From Acanthaster planci (taxonomy: Eukaryota > Echinodermata > Asteroidea > Valvatida > Acanthasteridae), in NCBI RefSeq assembly GCF_001949145.1, contig NW_019091512.1:35923-99922 (forward strand): a stretch of 64,000 bases of DNA, read 5' to 3'. Shown here one piece after another: positions 53,885 through 64,000 of this stretch (positions are counted from its first letter, which is position 1; every line of letters starts with the position of its first letter). The notes beneath the pieces are model-generated. The model was not told the origin of the DNA. It saw nothing but the letters and a program-made list of their open reading frames with translations, and ran no database searches. The position numbers and the translations under genes were made by a program.

Positions 53885-56800
53885 AGTGTTTGTTTTATTC
53901 GGCTCTCAGCCCTAGGCTCTCAGCTTTCACCTCCCGTTAGACCTCACTGCTGTTGTTGTGTGCTGAGTTCAGCTTCGGATTTCACAAGTGAGGCAGTGTA
54001 TCCAGCCTGTCGGAGTGGTGACTGTTGCAGTGATCGATGGACTGTGTCAGAACTACATACACGTGTGCAAAAGCCGCATGTACATGTACATGCACACTGA
54101 GGAATGTTCCTTGTGGACTTAGCAACTGCCGGACAGGTGTGGACGGTTTGAGGCTCAATGTTGGCTGCTTCTGGCCGGAGGAAGGCTCCACCCCATGCGG
54201 TGCGATTGAACCAGTGAACTGAACATGACTGAAAACTGTTTCAGATAGAAAACAGGGTACTGCTTGTGGTTGATACTGGAGATCTCATGTAATTTTTTTA
54301 CTATACGATCGTATCCTTTTTTGGTTGAGCTCAACTAGTGTTTACTTAATGCAAGTTGTGTTGTAAAAAAAACAAGAAAAGAAAGAGTCCATTCGGCTTA
54401 CATACGGACCTGGAACGCTTCCTGAACTGCTGCATTACCCGTCAAGTGATGTCAGGTGAAAACCTCTGGCCTAATGGTTGCAGGCCCGTAAATAGGTCCT
54501 AATTTGCCTGCACATACCAAGTCACAATTGTCATACTTTGAAATGCTCAGCTATACGGCTCTTTTGTGGCTCGTGGACTGGAACATTTAAAAATACAAAG
54601 ATGGGCTCTCGGAATTTTCAGCTTGTAATCCTAACTAAATGGACAGAACGGGGACCTCCAACGGTGTAGGCATTTTCAAGATGGCGATGGGCTTAATCAT
54701 GACAGATTTTCGGGGGATTTATCTTGGAATAAACCAAACATGGTTAATCCACTAAAGTGTGAAAAATATAATGGGAGATGAGGAAATGAGCTTATATTTG
54801 ACGTTTGTCCTCACACCTGACTAACTTCTGCACAATTTAAGTTTTTTAATTTATCATTGTTGTCCATGGCATATATTGGTCTCCAACTGTATGGGACACA
54901 AAGTAAAACCCTTAGGTATTATGCAATCCCCACGTTTGGTACATCAAGGCCCGCATGCGCTGGTGCCTCGTCTGATGGGTCTGTGCTGGATTCTTTTCAG
55001 GGGGCGATAGATATAGCTTTATCGGGGGAGGGACTTAACAGTTGTAGAAACTTTACTATCTCTCGTTTTTAGAAACTTTTCAACATCCCATTTCGAAAAA
55101 TTGCCAAAATAAAAAGGAAAGCGCTCTTTCTTCGAAGTCAATTTCTGGAAGGCACAGTTAATTTCTGGTTTTCTTCAGAATGAGAAACCACAATTTTCTC
55201 ATAAAAATGATCTTTAGAAAACTGTTTACTTATGAGCCTACAGCAAGACTTCTAAATACAAGAAATCACAAAAATAACAAAACAGATGACTATTTAAGCT
55301 AGGCCGCGTTGCAAATATTTGGTCCTGAAAGAGTTTTGTGAATGGTTGGCGGGGGGGGTTCTGGGTATGTAAATCTCCACTTGAATAAATCCTGAAGGCC
55401 CAAAATTGCCCTTAAAATGGCAATGTGAAATCTGAGTTCAATAAATTGAGACACAAATGTGCGTTTACGGAGTGTATTAAAAATTACACCGCGTGTGTCC
55501 GTTACATTATGAAGCGATGCAAAGCACAATCCAGCAAGAAGCACAGCTGTCGTTTCTGCCCTCGAAGCCTCTTACACTGTCCTGCCTGACTGAAATGTTT
55601 CACTTCCTGTACGTCACTTATTTGCACACGCTCCCTCCATTCTCTCATTAACGTCCCCGTGAAATTAGGACTATCCGCTCCGAGTGGAACAAAAGAGGGC
55701 GTGCTTTAGGACTATTACAAAGCCAATGAAACTGTCAAACACCACATGAAATAAACGGGGTGCAGAGTATGATAGTCCAATAGTTTTAAAACAGAGCAGC
55801 CTCCTGAGGTGTCAGTTCGAAATCATCATTTCCAGACACCCGCTGGAGGAGTCTGATAGACAGTTATGCTCATGGACACAATTACCTTTTGTTCCAAGGT
55901 GTGAAGACTGGCACTCCATAAGTTTCTCCGGCCAATTGCTTCATTGTTATCCCCCGGCACTGCCCAAGCCTCCTCGTTACCGGCTGACAAAGGCGGCTGA
56001 GGATTACACATCCTCCCCGCTTGGTGTTGTTGTTGGATCAATGTCCGAAGCTGGGGCTTCCGGCAAATTGCTTTTCTTGGCTTTCTAAAAAAATTTCTTT
56101 GGCAATTGTTGAATTGTCTAGTCACCCGGTCAGATGAACGCACGTGCAAGCTTCTATTGTGCCCCCGTCACAGCTATCATTTGACAGTCTGCTAGACTGA
56201 GTGTTATCTGACACGACTGGGTACATCTGTAGTCTTTAAACGAGTGCCAACTTCCAATATCTGGAAGGACTTTTCAGTCCTACATGCTTCAAATTACACA
56301 TTTTGCTCCTCGAAATCTTTTATTACTGCCTTGAAGTTAATTTCGTCAAACAATTTGTCTTACCCCCCCAAGAGCTTAAACGTATTTCTCAGATTGAAGC
56401 AAAAGAAAATCTTTAAAGAAAGAAATAAAAGCTATTAATATGCTCATTTCCGGAAAGGCGGGTGTTGTAAGAAAGAATAACCAGTCAAACTATAATGATG
56501 ACATAATCATCATTTTGGTTTGCTTTCTTAATGTCTTGTTGGGGGCGCTGTTGCCATTTTAGGCCATCACTCTGAGTAGTTGCGTGAAGCTTTTGCCCTT
56601 GCAACAACGCGCCTGTTGATTTTAGTACTTTTGATTGCGACTGGAAGGAGACTACCCTCGTCAGTGATCTGTCAATAACATTTTTGAGCGGTTCCCCACT
56701 CAGAAGACAACAAAGAGACCCGCTTAGAGGGCTATTCATAGTTTTAATTGGTTTTGGATAAACGCGTCACGTCCCACTCACAGGTGTCCTGGGCGGGCTA

Positions 56801-57789
56801 GCACACAATCGTCAGTGGTGGTTGGGAATTTAAACTATCGTTCTAGTTTCCTCGATTTCGAACTTATTATTTACTCCTATATGTCATGAATTTGATGACA
56901 CTTGTTTGCAATAGATAGACCTAACAGTCCCTGGATATTTTGAATGTTGCTGGTTATTTTGGGTCAGCAAGGCTCGACGAGTTAAGCAGCAACGCGCTTG
57001 AGCCAATATATGGAGCGATGCTACAATAAAATCTCCTTTCCTTTCGAATAACAGGACTTGACAATGGGTAGGGGAGCAACAATGGACAAGACCTTGGCGC
57101 CGTGTGTTTTGTGGTGTCAGCCAGAGGACAGAGTCTAAAGCTCCGCTTAACTCTGCTGACGCGACCCACATTCCTTTTGAAAAACCCCGAAAACCGCCCA
57201 GGTGTGGAAACTGGAGCACGCCTTGACTGGGTAGTTTTTGATGGCTGTACCGCTGTATAGCAGGACCCAGCTGCGACAATAGGGGATTTTTACATGACGG
57301 CTGTTCGCGTTTTTCTTTTTTGAGCATCGGATTTGGAAGCTGTCGCGCTTAAAAACATGTTCTGCGTGGGACATTGCCTGTGGGAATTCATACCAAATCT
57401 GATTTGATGTCGATTTACCGGTACTTTTTGTTAATGAATCAAACGCTGAGAAAGAAAACACGACACACAAGTATTCTGACGATTAAAGAATTTTTTATTT
57501 TCTCATAGTTGTTAAAGATGGTTATGAATATGAGGAAGAGATTATAAACATAAATTTTTCAAGTCAGACTTTTAAGTTAGACTTTAATTACATCCAACTC
57601 AGCGAACTCTGGTGAAGATTTGCAGTTACGAAGTGTACGGAATAATTCTCTTAAATGTTTGCATAATGCCAGACATGTACATTTTTCTTTCTGACGTTTC
57701 GCTCTTTTCTAAAATTATTTCTGTTCAAAAAAGAGGAAGCTTAATTAAAGACACCATACAACCACAGTGCGAGGTGTTCCAGTACTGTG

Positions 57790-58110
57790 ATGGAAAAGTA
57801 CGTTCACGCCCAGGCATCTCCGCGGGCTAGATTCGAAAACGGGCCAAGTTTGTTGATCTTCTGAAGGATTTCTCGCAGAAATAGGCCAAACGATCAAGTC
57901 CGCTATTGTCCGGGGCCTTGTAGGCAGCGTTGGCTGAACAAAGCCCCTGCACCAGGAACACCGAGACCCCTCGTCCATGGCCGGTGGGCGCTCAGTGCCC
58001 ACGGGGGCCCGTTGGTCTCGGCAGCCGGGTCTTCTACGGCTACATGCCGTTACTGGATTATACATGTTGCGACGATTTCCCTGAAAGAGTCTTTCTTCTG
58101 GTGACCTTCT
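57790..58110. promoter_or_regulatory. Candidate regulatory island, GC-rich
   Basis: A sharp rise in GC content against A/T-rich surroundings, with mixed, low-repeat sequence such as CACGCCCAGGCATCTCCGCG and CCGGGGCCTTGTAGGCAGCG. No coding frame is convincing on either strand. Conservation cannot be tested from one genome. Confidence 0.25.
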
Positions 58111-60084
58111 GCAAGAAACTGGTTCAAGGATAGGGGATAGCCTCGACTCGTCTTGCATTTCGCTCGAAAGAAATAGTAGGTTAAGCTGGGGAAAGGAGCC
58201 CTTTCAGCCGGGCTAACAATGGGTGGCAGGTCCCCTAACGTTTCGAGGGCCTTAAGCTATTGTAAAGCCCCGGGTAAAAACTTTAGTTCCCGCTGCAGAA
58301 AAGAACCGGTGTGGAGTTCGTCGAGGAGGAAGGGGGAAATATTCTGGCCGTATTCTAGAATTTTCACCCGCAGGCACGGGCCTACTTTACCCGTGTTCGC
58401 TTCGTGCCTCATCAGCCCTGAACTGCTTGCATGCGCAGTACCATAATCTTGAAAGTTTTTCATTGTGTCTTGCGAATCTTTACCAAGCACAAAGTCTAAA
58501 ACTTGTAGTGCCGATTCGACACATTTGAATTGAAATTTTGTATTGCATTCACAACTTAGGCCAACAAAATATCCTTTACGATACCTGGTAACTACCTTTC
58601 TTTGAAATGTAAAATCATTGAATGCAATATGGACGACATAATTAATTAATTGAAAAGTTGACTGCGAAGATCGTAAAGCACAGGGATGGGTGTTTTGTAC
58701 GCCAGACTTTAGAGATATCAGCACTTGGAGGTTTAACTATTGCAATAAGTATGGTCTCGAACTTATCTGATACCATTTTGATTTGGGGTTTTTGTTTAAA
58801 ATTCAAAACGGTACTATTTTGTATTATTGGCCGTCCATAGAAATAAGAAAGAACATCAATAAAATACCGGATCAGATAATTAAAACATCCCGTTATGAGG
58901 AAAACGAAGAGTTCCTAATTCTTTGTTGCCAAAGGTTGACTCAGAACTCAGGCATTTTGAGAAGGAACAAATATTGAGGGTGTTTTTTTTCATGTTATAA
59001 TTTTCTTCAGATACGCGAGACAAGATTGCGAGGGGGAGGTTACACATTTTGAGGGAAAAGGAAATAAAGAGCACCAAGAAGAAGGCATTTTCTTTGTTTT
59101 AATGGATTAGGGTGACATCACCCCCCAACCATCAGCCCACTATAGGACTGTGTGTATGATTTTTCTTGCAGGTGGTGCTTCATTTCGACTACCGTCAAAT
59201 GCCAATCAGTTTGGAGATATCCGGCAACTGTCGTCTGTTTCTATACACGTTTCTTGTAACTTGTTTTGATTTCTTGACAGGTCTGGAGAGGGAAGGATAA
59301 CTATATGGTGTACCTCGAGTTGGCTTAGATGTTAAGGCTGGGTCTATGGTCTAGTGCACCTGAGGACAGTGGTTATCGTCGACTTGTTCATTGGGTCTGC
59401 ATTTTAGCAGTAAAGCTACAAATTGCGTAACCGTCTCCATTTCAGGTTCGGAGTGCCACTTGCAAAGGGAAAGGTGACTAGTTTCCACCAGTGCAAGTCT
59501 GAAAAACAGGTGAAGTACTGCTCTTATTCTCAAAGTATGTTAACTTTGTAGTCTTTTTTGGGAAAACTGCTCACTTCCAAATGGTTTATTATTATTTTCC
59601 ACAAGGCATTGATGGTTCTTCGTGTATCGCCACGCTGTCTCACAAACAATACATTCAGCCAGTGTTGTATTCGAGTCCATCACAAGTCCCTTCACCAGTT
59701 CAGTCACAAGTCCCTTCACAAGGCCAATCATAAGTAACAGAGAGAACAATAATATGTACGATGTCGACTCTAATACAGCACTGCGTTCTGCAGGATGAGC
59801 GGTGGGGGGGGGGTCGACAGGTCAAGTGTCACTCCCAAAGACCCGTCTCCGATTTGAAAGCCCTTTAGAAACTTTGTACTTCTCTTTTGGAGGTGTTAAG
59901 ATTCTTCTACGGTTTAAACAATGTTTGGATAATCGTTTTTATAAAAGAGAAAACCGTTTTGCCCTTACCCAACATTTTAAAACGCCGTAGCACACATTGA
60001 AAAACCTAGTGAAACGCATTAAATACGCGTAAAAAACCACTTAAAATGTAACTGTTTCAAGAAACACAGTTAACGTAGGCAACT

Positions 60085-60440
60085 TTGAACAAATCACAGC
60101 CTCCACGCCAAAATTGGCCATCTGTCAGGAGTGAAACGTGGCCCGGCCGTACGTGCTCAGAATATAGCCGTTTATTCGCTATCGCTTTTATCTCGCCTAT
60201 TACTAGCCAATTTCGTCTGACATCATCATTTATCTTGTGTCAAACTTTAGCAACAGTGTTCTTGGCTGGGAGCTAAGAACAGCAAAAACAAAAGCGATTA
60301 GCCACGGCCCGTAGTGTGCGGGCACGTAGAGCTCCGGGGGCCGGGTGAAAAGGTCACCGGACAAAGGCGGTCTAATCGCTCGCCATTGTCCGACCGTCAC
60401 CTTGGGTTTGCACCAACAATGCTAACAATGATGTAATCCA
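60085..60440. promoter_or_regulatory. Candidate enhancer-like element with SOX-type motif cluster
   Basis: ACAAAGG (60361), CCATTGTC (60383) and two AACAATG words (60415 and 60424) fall within 70 bp. They are SOX HMG-box-type sequences. Upstream are GC-rich mixed sequence and balanced-complexity stretches without repeats. No coding frame is supported. The role is inferred only. Confidence 0.3.
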
Positions 60441-62219
60441 TCGAGCAAGGCACTGCACTTTTCTTAAATAGCATTTTTTGAGACGAGCGTCCTGTTTGGA
60501 GGGCGGGGTTGGAATTAAAGGGGGTGGGGATATGGAGTACAATATTGAGGATATCCTGACGCTTTGTGAGCGTCATGGCTGTGTGATATAGAGTGGAATT
60601 TCTGAATTGTTCTGAAAAATAATTTCAGGAGCTAGTAGCAGGTGACAATGAGCGCACGTCAATGAAGCGCATGATTTGACGTCTACAATACATTTTATTT
60701 TGATTCACCGGACTATTCAAGTTCCTGCTCTTTTTACTATTAACTGAAGAGTCTTGCACTTTGTATTCGCGCAATGGAATTTGAAATCTCAACTCGTCTC
60801 AATCTGAGCGAACGTTGGGCCCCTGCAGTTTTGCCTTAGTCTTCCAAACTTATATATCATTTTAATAGTGGCATGTTCTGAAAGTGGCACCTTTAATAAT
60901 TGCTTTTCTAAGAGTGTGAAGTAAGGGAAGGCGCTAGAGCAAACACGTTGACAAGGTTTCGGAAACGATGCATCATTGGAGTTCTGATAATTTATTGGGC
61001 ATAATCGCATTGGCATCTTCATTAACTTAAGTTTTGCAGTCGACAAAGCGAACTGGAGATCGCCTTTAAACAACTAATCTGAGTTCACAGCACTTTATTC
61101 AGAAACAACACGTGACGACGTATGGCACTTGTAGAGTCTGTCGACAAAAAAGTCTTAAAACCCCAGAGGCAACGATGTTTCTTCAGTAATAATTTAATTC
61201 AAACCCTTCTTTATAGCCCGTAAGTATCTGTAAGGAATAACATAATTTCCAGTGATCACTTATCTAGCACTGAGCAAGGAGTGTTTCGCTCTAGTGTCAT
61301 GTTCATAATTCAGAGAAGTATTTATGTTTCCACTGGCACAAGAAATTAATAATTAGTATGGTTTTATCATCATACTTGGGTAATTAAGGTTTAATGTGAC
61401 TTTATATGTAATTATAAATACGTATAGAACACCTTCTTGCAGTACGTTTTTGTTTCTTTTTATAGAATTTCGAGGATTCACAGCCTACACAATCCTTTCG
61501 TCAAACGGCAGCACTGAAATCAGTCTTTAAACACAATTTTTGGCAGGTATCCACATTCACCATTGTGTTTTCTCGCTGCCCGCAAGTTTTGATGTTTAAA
61601 AGTACGACGAATGAACAAACATATGAGCTCCATTAAACTTAGTGGTAAAATCAATTGCGCACTGCAGCTTGTAGAAATTCTAATGGTTTTCAAATTAGTG
61701 AAAAATAGATATGATAAAGTCAGTTTATTTGATCAGCCATACAAACTGATGGTTGGCAGTGACTATAATGTACGTTTAACGAAACGTTAGAATCAAATTA
61801 ATCAACTAGTCCAACCTCTTAAAAGGATTGAGTACACGCGGGATAGTCCATTTCTTGACACTCCGGGGTACATGCCTTTTAATAAATTTACTTCAAATTT
61901 ATCTGATGCAGTGAAACAGAAAATGTCAAGAAGATGCATTGTTACCGCATACCGGGCCGGTAACTTAAAGGAAATTTACTCAATATTGGACTGGGTTTTC
62001 ATAAGCTTAATGGATCAGCAATGTTTGGATTGTTGATTCAATTTCAAATTCTAAATTGGAAGCCAATTTGCGTAACAACAGGCATGTAAGCGGCTGTCGT
62101 ACGTTTAGCTTTTACTTAGGGAGTTATTACATTATTTCATAAATATATAGCTTGTGAGTTCATAGGATTCAATTTAAAGATCCCAAAAGTGGTTTATAAA
62201 TTATTCTTAGTCGAAATTG

Positions 62220-62690
62220 TCTCAACTTGGTGAACTCAGACACACCGTCCCCCGACCATTCAGAGCCCGCCAATTATGCCAGGATAGCCAGACCTTTACA
62301 TAAGGCCTCCATTTATTGGTTTGTAATTATGATGATGCGTTTCTTTTTAGCAACGGCTTGCGCCAGATGGCCTCGGCCGTCCGGGTACTGGGTCCGCATC
62401 ACACACTGCGCTCCTGCTAAATATAGTACCCTTGTCATCTGCTGTCCATGAGCAGAGTCTTTGGTGTTGGGCTGGAACTCATTGGCTACGAAATCTAACA
62501 TGTGCAGAAAGAGCTGCCCGCGATTAATTACATCTTTAGATTTAACAGGGCCGAGAGTTGTGTACCATCCCGGAATATTTCCAAGTTTAAAGGTACTCCC
62601 CGCCATGGCAATGCTTAATATGAAACGAGCGTTTTACTGCCATTGTCACCAGACCATCGTGATATGCGTTACAGGCAAGATCAGTCGTTA
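62220..62690. promoter_or_regulatory. Candidate conserved non-coding element with homeodomain-type motifs
   Basis: A 450-bp stretch of high-complexity sequence carries CATTTATTGGTTTGTAATTA, GGATTAATTACATC-like (CGATTAATTACATC) and TGTCCATGAGCAGAG words, typical of dense developmental enhancers. Neither strand shows a domain. This is based on composition and motif density only. Confidence 0.3.
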
Positions 62691-63559
62691 CGGAAAAAAA
62701 GCCCCTAAATCTCAACAATACACAGTCATGCTACCACTTTGTTAAACATGTTCAAAGCTCAGAATCACTGTCCCATTCCATTCAGTGTTGGATTGCTGAA
62801 CACTGTTCACCAATATACAAATTGATGGCCAGAAAGTGCTTAGAATAGTGAATCTGCTCAGCACAGCTTTTGCAGCGCACTTTGTACCAAGAAGGCGTAG
62901 GGTTCGTCTTCATGATTTTCCGATTAGGTAACTATAGCAAAATGCTCGAGACAGTCTTTGGGTCAGTTCCGATGTGCAGTGGCCACGTGCCTATCTGCAG
63001 CACAGAACCTTTATTTCGTCGCAAGCAACCATGAGTTTCAATACTGTTATTAACCCTGAGATACATACAGGGGATGCTTACTTGAAGAAACAAGTAAATT
63101 CCTTTAAGGTCAGAGATACAACTTACTTCTTATTAGTTCATCATTAATTCAGCTACATGTTAATTGTTTCGACAATGGCTTGTTAGTGCAAGAGTAGACG
63201 AAAAGTGCAATCGCACCAGAACCTGAAAGTTTTTAGAATTAAAAAGAAACTGAATTTTGTGACCCTTTAAAGCAGTCGGCCGTAAAGACCTAGTCAGAAT
63301 AGCCTCGAAGTCAAATGTTGTAATATCGTCGTAACAGCTTTCTAATTATGAGCAAATTTGTCTGGTTAAATATTGACCATCCAATTGAGAAACACGACGT
63401 CTTCATCTCATCAGCACTCCCGCGTTGGATGAAAAAAAAGGTCTCTTCCACCCCTATCCATTTCAAATACGCTCTGCCAAATAGCAACAAATCCAGGGCC
63501 AGACAGCCGCTCAGTTCAATCGTTCACGCTTTATTTCCCCGTGCAACTATTCAGCTCGA

Positions 63560-63880
63560 ACCTCCGCGAAAATCGAATTACATATTTGATTATTATGGTC
63601 GGGTTGTCACCGCACCCCTTTGCCACAACGCCACTGCCATGTTGCATTTCTCATTTTAGGGCGGCGGTCCTTGCTTGTACACTCGTCTTGAGGGTTCGCG
63701 GGATCTCATCATGCTATTGTCTGTCTGCGCCTGATGTTGCCAGCTCCACCAAGGCACATTACTGTATATCTCGCTCAGCAGGCGGCCAAATGGAAATGAA
63801 TTGCAGTTTAATTTCGCTCAAATGGCTAGATAATGGCGTCAAACGGCAGTATCGTTACCGAGCAGGCTTTCTGTTTTTTA
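63560..63880. promoter_or_regulatory. Candidate conserved non-coding element near the window end
   Basis: AAATGGAAATGAATTGCAGT, TTTAATTTCGCTCAAATGGC and TAGATAATGGCGTCAAACGG form a motif-dense stretch between GC-richer flanks. It is not repetitive within the window and not coding as far as I can see. Confidence 0.28.
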
Positions 63881-64000
63881 ATGTTGGTTCTTTCCTTTCG
63901 AGACCATCTCGGGACCGAGGCCAATTGGTCGCGGGGACCCATCAAGATGATTACCGGCGGAAGTGTTCTGGGCCAGGGCCGTCAGTTTGTGACGGGGTCC

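Larger units (their letters stand above)
49686..64000. other. Intergenic region upstream of the SUR-like gene, no supported gene
   Basis: About 14 kb contain no open frame with a recognisable domain and no exon that joins plausibly to others. The longest ungapped frames (155 codons at 58257-58724 minus, 147 codons at 56884-57327 minus) show no family motif. Features are the assembly gap, an ACATGT-type simple repeat near 53863 and several motif-dense GC-richer islands listed separately. The promoter of the SUR-like gene must lie in its first part, but no TATA or initiator could be assigned with confidence. Confidence 0.6.

Noticed and set aside
56884-57327. 147-codon minus-strand frame in the 3' intergenic region
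   Set aside because: No family motif, no hydrophobic or repetitive pattern, several overlapping frames of similar quality; chance open frame.
58257-58724. 155-codon minus-strand frame
   Set aside because: No recognisable domain, and the plus strand is equally open in part; not supported without transcript evidence.
63348-63659. 103-codon plus-strand frame near the window end
   Set aside because: Starts well but shows no known motif and ends at a candidate regulatory island; insufficient evidence.

Overview
This is a eukaryotic genomic window. It has interrupted genes with GT-AG introns, long repeat-rich non-coding stretches, many short inverted-repeat transposons and one assembly gap (52453-52757). 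The gene content (a tandem pair of secreted C-type lectins, an SLC16-type transporter, a sulfonylurea-receptor ABC protein with its TMD0) suggests a marine invertebrate deuterostome, most likely an echinoderm, hemichordate or cephalochordate. The species cannot be fixed from the sequence alone. I reconstructed five protein-coding genes by joining exons so that splice sites, phase and protein family all agree. Left part, plus strand: (1) a four-exon monocarboxylate-transporter-like gene (108-8134, 441 aa) with a 6 kb first intron full of repeats; (2) and (3) two tandem two-exon C-type lectin genes (9724-10481 and 14328-15063, 176 and 177 aa) inside a duplicated block of roughly 2 kb. Middle, minus strand: (4) a nine-exon gene (20044-26941, 546 aa) for an intracellular vWA-domain protein with a complete MIDAS metal site, Ro60/TROVE-like in its vWA part but otherwise unrecognised; (5) a 31-exon gene (32347-49685, 1570 aa) for a full-length SUR/ABCC8-ABCC9-type ABC transporter with TMD0, two transmembrane domains and two nucleotide-binding domains. 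From 49.7 kb to the end I find no gene. That stretch is intergenic, with the assembly gap and several GC-richer, motif-dense islands (about 57.8, 60.1-60.4, 62.2-62.7 and 63.6-63.9 kb) that look like candidate regulatory elements. Mobile DNA is the main other content. A small hAT-like non-autonomous family is seen directly, with 8-bp target-site duplications at three sites and a fourth truncated copy. Two further terminal-inverted-repeat families sit in introns of the ABC gene. There are also SINE-like pieces, a decayed Penelope-like retroelement tail, a 76-bp tandem repeat, a degenerate minisatellite at 30.0-31.0 kb and several dispersed repeat families. The genes do not form an operon-like system. 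The SUR protein would need an inward-rectifier Kir6 partner, which is not visible here. The two lectins are the clearest case of local gene-family evolution. The vWA protein is the least described gene.
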